DNA of 64,000 nucleotides from Amphichorda felina (Eukaryota; Ascomycota; Sordariomycetes; Hypocreales; Bionectriaceae): the NCBI GenBank assembly GCA_016490725.1, contig JAEMHR010000054.1, positions 1 through 64,000 on the forward strand. Reading direction: 5' to 3'. Made by a program: the position numbers and the translations under genes. A model generated the notes under the pieces. The model had not been told where the DNA came from. It did no database searches and was given only the letters and a program-made list of their open reading frames with translations. Of the stretch, positions 21,732-31,531 are shown one piece after another. Position 1 is the stretch's first letter, and every line of letters starts with the position of its first letter.

Positions 21732-23942
21732 ATGGGTTTTCGTATCACTACTTGGAATGGTGAGCTTGCTACTCCCCCACCAAAATGGTCGTCTACTAAC
21801 CGATCAATAAGTGAATGGCATCAGGTATATGGCCACGCGAGAAACCGTTCATCTGTGATGAAAGCTCATGTCTTTTTCAAAGAAATCCATTCTCTTACCA
21901 GCCATGGAGGGAAAACAGGACATTCCAGGTGAGAATTGTAACTTCACGCATCCCAGGGCTTGGGACTGATTCCAGTCCAGGCCATGTTCGACATTCTCGA
22001 GGCCGACATCGTGGTGATGCAAGAGACCAAAATCCAGAGAAAGGATTTGCGAGATGACATGGTTCTGGTCCCCGGATGGGATGTTTACTTTAGTCTTCCT
22101 CGCCACAAGAAGGGTTAGTTGTCTCCCTCTCCTGTCTCAATTCCCGGATCTGACAACGTTAAAGGGTACTCTGGAGTCGCTATCTACACACGAAACTCAA
22201 CATGCGCACCGATACGCGCGGAAGAGGGTATTACCGGTACACTCACAGCCCCCAAGTCTTCAACCAGCTTCCGCGATCTACCCCAGGACCAGCACATTGG
22301 CGGGTACCCTCGCCCTGGGCAGCTCTCCGGCATTGTTGATGAGATGACCCTTGACTCAGAAGGACGATGTGTTGCCTTGGAGTTCCCTGGGTTTGTCCTG
22401 TTGGGAGTTTACAGTCCAGCAAACCGAGACGAGTCCCGCGACGACTTTCGTGTCGGTTTCCTCGAAGCCCTCGACATTCGTATACGCAACCTTGTCGCAG
22501 CAGGCAAGCAAGTCATACTCACTGGAGACCTGAATGTAGTAAGGTCCGAGATGGACTCTACAAATGTCGCAGAGAGTATCCGTAAGTCAAATATGACAAT
22601 TGAAGAGTGGGCATCCTTGCCATCCCAGCGCATCCTCAACCAGCTCCTCTTTGAAGGGTCGGTCAGTGGCGGTCGCGACCAAGGACGGGAGCAGCCTGTC
22701 CTATGGGATCTCTGCCGGTGTTTTCACCCAACGAGAAGAGGGATGAACACATGCTGGGATACCAAGAAGAACACCCGCCCGGCTAATTACGGCAGCCGCA
22801 TCGACTACGTGCTGTGCAGTGATGGGCTGAAGGATTGGTTCATCGACTCCAATATTCAGGAGGGCCTGATGGGCTCAGACCATTGCCCCGTCTTTGCCGT
22901 GGCGTCAGATACTGTGAAGGTCGGCGGCAAGGAGGTCTCCTTGTCAGACCTCGTAAATCCTCCCGGCATGTTTGAGGGTGGGAAGCGTCTACGTGAATGG
23001 GGCCAGAAGGATCTTCTTCCCCTTTCCGCGAAGCTAATACCAGAATTTGATCGTCGGCAAAGCATCCGCGACATGTTCACAAAGAAAGCAATTTGCCCAA
23101 GCTCATCCTCACAGGGCCCGTCAACCCCAGAGTCCTCCAACGGTTTGACAAGCGCCGAGATAGTTCCGCGCAGCTCAACTATCGTTAGCAGCAGCGAAGA
23201 CGCCGGCCAGCGCACAGTCGACAGTGCTAATTTTGGAAATGAGGCCGAGACTGCCTGCTCTGCAAGCCCACAGAAGCCACCCGCCCCGAAGCGACCTGCA
23301 GAATCGACAGGCACACCAGTCAGATCAAAGCGCAACAAGCAGGGCGCAGAGACAAACACCAATGCGAAGGCCAAAGTCGCCCCTGGCCAAAAGACGCTAC
23401 GGGGGTTCTTCAAACCGAAGAATGTTGCTCCCAGAGTAGAAAATAATGCAGGGACTGCCAGCGATACGGCCATCCCGTTGTCTTTCTCTCATAACCCTAC
23501 CGACTCGGAGAATCCTACCCCTCCACATCCAGACCTTGATCAGGCCGCGCCACCAGATCCAACTGAGTCTTCCATCGAATCACAGACGGTTTTTGACCCC
23601 ATCCAGGCCAAGGAGTCTTGGTCGAAGCTCCTTGGGAAACGGGTCGCTCCGCGGTGCGAGCACAACGAGCCTTGTATCAGCCTCACCACCAAAAAGCCTG
23701 GAGTCAATTGCGGTACGTTCCCATCGCCCATCCCCTTTCCAATATTGACCCGCACGCCCTCCCATTAGGCAATTTGTGGATCGAACTGTGTGGAACGATC
23801 GGGACTAACTTTAGCGCTAGGTCGATCATTCTATATTTGCCCCCGGCCGCTCGGCCCCTCCGGTGAGAAGGAGAAGGACACAGAATGGCGATGCGGGACA
23901 TTCATCTGGAGCAGTGATTGGAACAAGTCGCAATCGCAATAA
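21732..23942 (+). CDS. APN2: AP endonuclease 2 (DNA-(apurinic site) lyase APN2)
   Basis: Six exons: 21732-21759, 21812-21824 (13 bases), 21883-21928, 21981-22113, 22165-23712 and 23821-23942, giving 629 residues. It is an exonuclease III-type base-excision repair enzyme. Catalytic-core motifs in order: ITTWNVNGIRNP (Asn), MQETKIQ (catalytic Glu), YSGVAIYTR, LLGVYSPANRDE, LTGDLNVV (Asp/Asn pair), SRIDYVLCS and GSDHCPVFA (catalytic His). The C-terminus carries a PIP-like QKTLRGFFKPK segment and a GRF zinc finger (CEHNEPC, RSFYICPRPLG, EWRCGTFIW), both usual for Apn2. The last intron (23713-23820) lies inside the zinc finger. It defines the left border of the MAT region and faces MAT1-2-1, stop to stop, across 574 bases. 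Confidence 0.95.
21812..21824 (+). other. APN2: Thirteen-base micro-exon of APN2
   Basis: Exon TGAATGGCATCAG lies between an acceptor preceded by CTACTAAC and a GTATAT donor. It supplies V-N-G-I-R of the conserved TWNVNGIR motif, so it is essential for the active-site region. Confidence 0.85.
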
Positions 23943-24516
23943 CGTCGCGAGACGGGGCCTACAGGGCATCGAAAGAGGGAAATCATGACCACGAGATAGA
24001 TGGGGCGATACTTGTACAATCATTATTTTGGGGTTTTCGCACGGGCAACTCTTAACACGTTTTTCGAGTTTAGATGTACTACAAACCCCCCCTCGACGTT
24101 TCTCTGTAAAGTCCACAAGCCTCCATTTGACTTGGACTCCGGAATCTAGGTCGGTATCTCACACTGTCTCGGTGAGTTTCTGCCAAGTACAACGCTGGAA
24201 ATGTGATGAGTAGCACAGCAGGATTTGACCGACTTGGTATATTTGGGAAGAGTCTCTATCATCTAGATACTTTGAGAAAAAGTGTGAAAAAGTAAAATCA
24301 TTTCGTTCGTGATGGAGTTCCAATCCCTTAACATAGAAAAACGGCGGAACTGTCCAAGGAATATGGACAGCTCGGCTTCGGAACCTCCCTTGGGTATCAT
24401 AACAAGGCATTAATGCGTGAGCAAAATTCTAATTTCCAGACTCATTTCCCCGTCGTGCTTATACCCCACCCCTTCGCGGTCACTCTTGGTGCGTTCAAGT
24501 CAACTTGAGCGCAGGC
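23943..24516. other. Convergent flank APN2 / MAT1-2-1, likely idiomorph border
   Basis: 574 bases between the two stops. Idiomorph sequence usually begins somewhere in this interval in Hypocreales, but a border can be placed only by alignment with a MAT1-1 strain. No coding segment or MAT1-1 remnant was recognised. Confidence 0.5.
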
Positions 24517-25379
24517 TTAAAACTCGTCAGCGGGACCGTCTGGCTCATCGAGATTGCCTGGGGATGATTCCATGAGTGCATCTCCATCGTCTTGAGATGG
24601 AGTCTGCTGGAACTGGGGGTTTCGGCGGGCTCGTCGCTTCTTTTCAGAAGGCTTTCGAGGCTTGTACTGGTAGTCCGGATGAGCTTCAAGGAGAGCCCGC
24701 TTGATTTCGTCGGCCATATCTTTGTACTTCTGTCTGACCTCGCGAGATTCAGTGTTCCAGGCGGAACCCAGGACCTGAGCTTCTTGATGTTAGGGAATAT
24801 GTACTACTGGTAAAGGATAAACTCACAGATTTCATTGTTGGTGATTCCAGGATTAGCCTCCTTCACAATGGTGTGGCGCTCCTTGCGGTACAGGATGTAT
24901 GCATTGGGAGGGCGGGGAATCTTCTTCTCCTTGTTCTTGGATGGAGGCACGATTGGCTTTGCCATTGGGGCCCTGGTCATCTCGATGGCATCCAAGCAGG
25001 GAAACCAGAACGGCTCGCTGTCTGAAACTTCCATGATGATACCATTGCCTCCAAGAAAATGGCGAGGGTTGCCAAGGAAGTAGCGGTCGTATCCAGTTCC
25101 GTCGCGGCAGAACATGACCATCTCCTGAGTATGTTGCCTTCTTCAGTCAGCATCCAAAATTACGCGTCCAGATGAAATAACCAACATGAAAGCGTTCGCA
25201 ATGAATCTCTTTGCTCCAACATCAAAGGTGCGGAAGAGATCGCCGGGAATGTTAAGAACTCTGTTGAAGGGATTGATTTGGGTCTCAAGGCGAACCCAGG
25301 TAGCGGTGAGCTGAGCTGGAGTCCAATCGCTTTTGGATGTGAAGACACCCGCGGGCAAGACGAGTGCGTGGCTGCTCAT
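24517..25379 (-). CDS. MAT1-2-1: Mating-type protein MAT1-2-1 (HMG-box transcription factor)
   Basis: Three exons, 25379-25182, 25124-24827 and 24779-24517, encode 252 residues. This MATA_HMG transcription factor is the master regulator of MAT1-2 sexual identity, activating pheromone and receptor genes. The HMG box spans about residues 134-203: IPRPPNAYILYRKERH, IVKEANPGITNNEIS, VLGSAWNTESREVRQKYKDM, then a basic tail (KPRKPSEKKRRARR) serving as nuclear signal. Upstream is the conserved MVMFCRDGTGYDRYFLG part. The second intron splits a Ser codon in NEI-S, the position conserved in ascomycete MAT HMG genes. The first intron's donor is non-consensus (GTTATT); an alternative at GTAATT gives a 39-base intron and five extra residues. 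The start is the first in-frame ATG. It faces APN2 and diverges from the unknown gene at 26967. Confidence 0.96.
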
Positions 25380-26966
25380 GGTTTCCGTATCCTCAACGAT
25401 AGTAGACGAGCGCGGTGATGAAGGTTTGTAATTAGATGGGACAAGTTGGTTCGGAATTTCTCCACAAACACCTTGCGTGGGGAATGAAGACAAAGTTGCT
25501 GGATTTTTCCAGGTCGAGTTGAAGGTGCAGGTGAAGGAAGGAAAGAAGGAGGAGGGAAAGAGGAGGTGGGGGTCCTTAAGTCGGAAGCAACTTGTCGGTC
25601 ACCCAATCATAGCCCAGGCAGCGCACAGTGAAGTCAGATCCAATTGAAATCAACTGTCAATAAAGATATTTCTATTGACCCTCATCTCACTCCAAGCTCA
25701 CCATAGCGCCCGTACCTACTTAGCTACCTAGGCTCCCCTGCTTTTCCTGGCGCTGTGCTCACCCTCACACTCCTCGGATATCTCACCATGCTATGAGTAT
25801 TACGCACGAAATTTATAGGCCAGAGGTTTCCAAAGACTTCTGAGGAACCAAACCATATGTCCAGTGTCAGCTAGCCTCTATTCCTTCATCGAAGCCCCAA
25901 AACAAGTTCTTGCGTCTCTTGTCACGATTCAACTCAAGATACTGTAACAGAGTAGATACCTGAGCTCAGACTACTGATGGAACTTTCTTACTTTTAAAAA
26001 TTAAGCGCTGGGCAATATTACATGTATCGCGTCTCTAAATTCCCATGGCACTGATGAAAATACCCCAGCAGTAATGAGACATCTAGATGGAACCTTATAG
26101 TACATTTCAAAGCCGTTTTATTTTCAGTTCTAGTACAGATACATGGCCTAAAAGGGTATAACGACATTTAATCTTACAGGACGCACTGGAGGTAAAGGTT
26201 TTCTCTAGATATGCTACGACCAGTTTGTGGCCATTCAGCACCATAGTAATGCAGCGATACGAGCTTTCTCTCTAGAAAGGGAGACGACTCAACGGTTAGT
26301 GTGATTCCGCGATCTAGATTTACGATAATACATTCCCTGGAATGATTGCTAAAAATTCAATCAGCTTAGTTAATCGGACATATTTGGAAGTGTTCCCAAA
26401 GTTAGGACACCCGCATCCTAAAAGTCATCTTGACGGGCTCCTTTTCCTGTCCCACTACAGACTTAAATCACGAGGTGGGGATTAAGAGTAAGTAACAGGA
26501 TTTAATGGGGCTCTCTTCTACAAGAGTTGGGAAGATTTTGCTTTCAGTAAGATTGACTCTGAGGAAATCAAGCAGCAGCTAATTAATTTGATGCCCTTTG
26601 GTCGTAGCAGAAATAATGTTGACCCTGTTGCAATGGAATCCCCATCTTTGGTGTATCGTATCATCCGGGGGGATACACAACTTAAAGGAGTCTGACTGCC
26701 CCACTCTCGGCTTTCCAATACCTAAGTACCTATTCACCAATGGCTCAGATAGTACCTAGGTAGCCTTTGGTCTCGACATCGACCGGAGATGTCCACAGCC
26801 TCACCCTACCCTCAGACTTCACCTCTCACCAACCACCACATCTTGCCGTTTATTTTCTTACACACCTTCGTCAAATTTCTCCTACACTTTCTTCCGGAAT
26901 TTTCTACGCCTTCACATCAACGCAGACAAGCCAAGACACCAGTCCTTTCATCATCCTCCCGAAATC
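25380..26966. promoter_or_regulatory. Divergent intergenic region of the MAT1-2 idiomorph
   Basis: 1.59 kb between MAT1-2-1 and the gene at 26967; both promoters must lie here. It is AT-richer than the flanking housekeeping genes and lacks convincing reading frames. CCTAGG-centred motifs occur at both ends (ACCTACTTAGCTACCTAGGC near 25711 and TACCTAGGTAGCC near 26753). Confidence 0.55.
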
Positions 26967-27799
26967 ATGTCCTCGAATCAATCTCCTGCGGGAGCCTCCC
27001 AAAGTAATGCGGTTGCGGCAATCCCCGGTGTGCTCCCAAAGGTTGCTCTTCAAGCACTTGAGCCCTGCGCTGGTGGTTTCTGGACTGTCACAAGTCAATC
27101 CAACGACGGCTTCTCAGTCGCCTACATCATGAATGGCGGCACGCAGGCCATATCTTACACGATGCGACCCTGCACCACCGAGGAAGAGGTTCTAAAGCGA
27201 TGCAAGAACCATTTGTATGACCTGCCTCAATGTAAGTATGTCCAGCCTTCAACAACAACCCTCATTAATCCCAAGAAGCTCAACAGCCCGCCGTCGCTCA
27301 TCCCGACCCACGATCATACTTCCAGGCCACGGTCCCATTTCCGGCACCAACCGACTCGACTGCAAATCTCTCTCAAACCCCCCACCAATTTGGCATCAAC
27401 GGACAGAATTGGTCGGCGGCACCTCCGCCACCGAATACGTCTGAGTCGAGCGCCTGTCCCTCTCATGTCTACGGCATTTCTGGACCCCAGATTGCCCCTC
27501 AAGCCAGCTCTCCTTTTGTTTCAGAGCCCTCTCCCAGCGAAATGTTTTCTCAGCCTGAGAATGGAGTTGAAATGGCAATTTCTGGGCAACAAAATTTACA
27601 CGGCGCTGACATGAATTGGGATTTTGGCAGTGAATTCATTCAGCCGATGGATTCTTTCGCTGTCCATGATTTTAAGTCCTCCCAAAACGACGGACAGCAG
27701 ATTTTCCCCAATATCGAGGGCCAGTTTCATCCTTCTATGATTGAAGAGAACTGGAGCATTCCCGAGCATACGGAGTCTTGGGATACCATGTTCACCTGA
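26967..27799 (+). CDS. Unrecognised two-exon gene in the MAT1-2 region
   Basis: Exons 26967-27231 and 27279-27799 join in frame across a 47-base intron (GTAAGT donor, AAGAAG acceptor) to give 261 residues. Residues about 20-88 look globular (LQALEPCAGGFWTVTSQSND, YIMNGGTQAISYTMRPCTTE, VLKRCKNHLYDLPQ). The rest is rich in Pro, Ser and Gln with an acidic, aromatic end (IEENWSIPEHTESWDTMF), the layout of a small regulator with an activation-like tail. I see no HMG box, alpha box or other named domain. It lies between MAT1-2-1 and SLA2 and is transcribed away from MAT1-2-1. Secondary MAT1-2 genes with their own numbers are known in Fusarium and Ustilaginoidea; this may be such a gene, but homology cannot be tested here. 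It need not lie within the idiomorph itself. Confidence 0.7.
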
Positions 27800-30700
27800 T
27801 CTCGATTCTCTACCGCGAGACAAGTCTAGACTTCGATGCAGTTCTCGATCATGAATGCTACGATGGGGGTGGTCTGTACGATAGGAACATGATCCTGAGA
27901 CCTGCAGAGCGTGTGGATGAGGGAAACCAGGGCTTCACTTGCCCAACCAAGGACTTCCGGCTCATGCTGTGGAGGTCTAATAATTTTGAGGATTTGGGGG
28001 GAATTTCTTTTGGGTGCTACGGGGTTATGGAGCTATGGTGCTACCTCTGAGGTGTCTGGTTTACCTATAGGTACTGGATAATGATAGATTCGGACAGGGA
28101 CACAGACGGACAGCTCAGGCAGATGTTTTGGCAAGGACGCCTCTAATGAGAAATGCACACTTTTGCCCCCAGCTGCCATGGCAATTTGGTGGGATTGTGA
28201 CAGACCGAGATGGGAAACCGAGGCGATTGGGTGAGGTGAGATGAGGGCGACGGCCAGAGAGGAGCCAAAGGCCTGAGGTGTCAGTCAAGACTGAGGTGTC
28301 AGGACTGAGGACTGGGTGACTGACACGGTGAAACGTCGTCCAAATCGGGTGGGGCTGGGGGCGCCAAGACCAGTGTGCATTGACCAGGTGGGGGTGGACC
28401 AGAATCCTCCGATGGGGTTGGCGGTTGGTGCCATTCCCTGCCCCACATTGAGCGACAGGAATGGAAAGACCGTTCAGGGTTCGGCCGTGCCCACAGGCCC
28501 ACCACTCCCAGAGGACATCCAGGGCAAGAACCGTTGGCTGCGTTGGCTTTCCCGTCTTGCCCATCCAGATTTGGGTACTCAGGTAGGTAGGTGTGGAGTA
28601 TGGCGCTTGTCACTGGCGGATTTCGGTAGACCCTTCTCTGGTCCTGGCTGATCATAGCGTTCCCCAGCTCTTCCAGGACGATCACCGGTGGGCCTAGGGT
28701 GCAAATGGATGCCATCTGTTTGTCCAAGCGTCAGGGTCACCAGTTTTAGACGAAGCTCGATGCTTCCCATTCGACTTTTCCTTCCACTTTTAGGTCCCGA
28801 GTTGCGGATACAGCCCCAGATTCGCATCTCACCAGGTCCTTGCGCCCCGTGGAATCTGGATCCATCAGATGTCAGGACTTGGCAGCAGGGCTGATGGTCA
28901 CAAAGCGCCCAAATCTCGCTTGCGTACCGCAGATATTCAACACAAGGCTCTAGGGTCCCTCACAGTGTTCCCCTCTTGGTGCTATGAGACTCGGCACAAA
29001 GCTGGGACCCTCTCCTCATCTCTTCTGAAGCGGTATCCAAGACACGCGTAAACGGGAGTTCATCCTTGTGCGGAGGTTGCCGTCCTATGCCTTTCTTGTC
29101 GAGTGGCTGATCGGCCTGTCCGGACGAAAGTTCCTCCTGTATTTCATTCAGATGGTGGGCATCGTTTTGGGGACTGTAGCATAGAAAGCTTTATTTTTAT
29201 ACCTCTACATTCCATAGCAGGAGCACGAGCTATTCTCAGTGCCCTCCTCTTCTATATCTGATAAGATGAATTTTGTGTGCAATCATCCACCATCATTATG
29301 GGGAACTTAAGCATCATCTACAGTTCAAACTTAAGCCGAGCCATCACATCCAGATACATGGGCAGAGGTTCAACTTTCGGATAGGGACGGCCCCCAATTT
29401 CCCAGTCCATAAGGGCAATCTCGTAGTCGAAGCCATGGCCACTCAGGTTTGACCGGAGTCAGGCGGAGTTCATCAAGAGAAACCAACATGGCCCCAGAAA
29501 TGCAGCAAGCTCGCGCCGAACCACGTTGTCAGCTTGTTGCACAACACCCGCCGTCGCACAGTACCTGACAGACAGTGTATCTCGCGCCTCAACTTCAACC
29601 CAAGAATGAACACCCCTGCAAGAGCAGGGGTGGCGATCGGATCCTGGCCCGAGTGGCTAATAGCCGCGGGGATCCACCGTGACAGACTAACTGGAGACGG
29701 GGGTCTTTAACATCCAAATGCTCCGGCAACTTACCAACAGCCTGACAGGTGCCAGCACTGCCAGGCAGCCCAGTGCTTCAGCTTCCCAACCTCCAACTCG
29801 ATAGTACTATGGCCCTACCAGATTCGTTTTCAACGTTCCAGATCTCAGAAAAAGACAAAGGCGCGGGCTTGAGGCAACTCTGCATCCACATTCGTCTATA
29901 TCTGCAGTTTGCCATCAAAAGCTCTTTAAGGCTCCAACTAAGACGCATCATGGGGCCCCACTATCCTCGACGACCTCACATTCAATTCACCGTATCCACA
30001 AACGGGCTTGATCTCTACATCTTCAGCAACGGCCATCTTCTCCCCTCTCCCTCGAAACTCGTTCCCAACCACCTCGGCATCAATCCAACGTCATGATAGG
30101 CCACCTGCACCAGCGCACGTCCCGCTATAAACCCCTTTCTCAGTCTCAAGTATCCGTATCCGTACAAGTAGTCATTCATTCCTCGCTTGCACAAGGCACT
30201 GGATGGTTGACATTTTTTGAAGACATGATCCGTACGAGAGGTACCATCAGGTGACTCAAGTTACGCCCACTGTATGCCGCGAAGTCCGCATGGCGTTTTC
30301 AGTTTTTTTTTTTCCCCACAACCTTCTCCCGCATACTCCGTAGACTGAGACAAAGAAAAGTGTGCTGCTGATGGTGATGAGTCTGGCTGACAGCCGGGGG
30401 CACAATAAGCGCCCCGTGAGGCAGATCCCAGCTTGGAATTTGAGACACCTAACACTTACACGAGCCATACCCGCGACAAGACCCGTTTGCCAAAACCGGG
30501 GAAGTGTGATGTGTCTCGGTACTGTGCCGCTCGCCTGCAGGTGGCCGTGATCAGCTGAGCAGAGACCGACCCCGACTCCCACTCTCTCCCAAATTGCGCT
30601 CCTTCCCCCCTGCTTGATTTTTTTTTCTAAGATGACCTCGGGAAGGGGCCTGGGGAAGGCTCCCACCGCTCAAGTGCTGTAGGATGTCGTTTTCCCAAAA

Positions 30701-31531
30701 CTCCCTCCTAACGCCTGTGCTGATATGTGCAGTCCTACCCTACGCACGCAAGCCACCATGAATCAGGCAAATCAGGGGTCGTCAACTTGCATCTGTGGCG
30801 TCAAACATCACCAAAATATAAACCCCAGGTGAGGAGATGGCTGATGCCAGTGAATCCTCTTTGGGAAACCCCCAGGTGACTGGTTTGCTCCGAGTTTAGT
30901 CTCGTCCAAGACCCAGCTAGCAGGGCTTGTTGGGCATGGCGCAGCTTTTAGAATCCGAGACCCGGCACGGAGAATATCAGCCCTACAGAACGATCAGGTA
31001 GGCATTTTGTATACTAGACGGCTGTTAGTAGGCGCAACCGAGCGCTGGATTTGGGGGCAGGAGCCGTTGGATTTCCGGTCTGGCAACCAGAACATGCGTG
31101 ACCAACATCATGGATGTCGGCGGTGACGAACGTCCATCACAGCGCCCACTGGCCACCGTCAACAGACGTCACCGCACCCTGCATGTCGATCACATTTACG
31201 GATGCCCTGGAACACGACAAGAGAGTCGAGCTGCATGGCTGAAGGGTATAGGATCGAAGCTGCGTGGTACATCTGACTGCTAGGTTACATTAGGCGATGG
31301 TGGTGATGTTCGAACAAGCGCCAGACGGTCGACAAGCGACCGACCCGAGGCGCCAGGCTAGCCCTGCGGTGGAATAACACTCTATCTAAACTGCAAGGCC
31401 AACAAAATATGCGCCTCCTTCGTCTCGCTCTCCTTTTCTCCACTATCGACACAGAAGCCCTACTGGGATACATATATAAGAGATGGCACGGTGCTTCGAC
31501 ACGGAAAACACCGACCGATGCAGGGCCTGGA
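27800..31531. other. Long non-coding stretch between the MAT gene and SLA2
   Basis: 3.7 kb, the largest gap in the conserved half. Open frames (28115-28727, 29749-30096, 30256-30666) lack splice-supported continuity and recognisable motifs. Homopolymer runs occur near 30300 and 30620. Composition varies, with GC-rich and purine-skewed patches at 28250-28800. It should include the right border of the idiomorph and the SLA2 3' UTR; a long non-coding RNA is possible but unsupported. Confidence 0.5.
28273..28302. repeat. Short direct repeat CTGAGGTGTCAG
   Basis: Two identical 12-base copies at 28273-28284 and 28291-28302, within a patch of further CTGAGG/ACTGA motifs up to about 28325. Confidence 0.5.

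Noticed and set aside
28115..28727. Overlapping open frames on both strands between the MAT genes and SLA2
   Set aside because: Rich in Pro/His/Arg as expected from GC-rich non-coding DNA; no ATG context, splice continuity or motif.
30290..30320. Poly-T tract as a transposon target or tail
   Set aside because: A short homopolymer without flanking duplications or coding remnants is not enough evidence.
24517..31531. Remnants of MAT1-1 genes (alpha box or second HMG gene)
   Set aside because: No segment resembling an alpha box or a second HMG box was seen on either strand.
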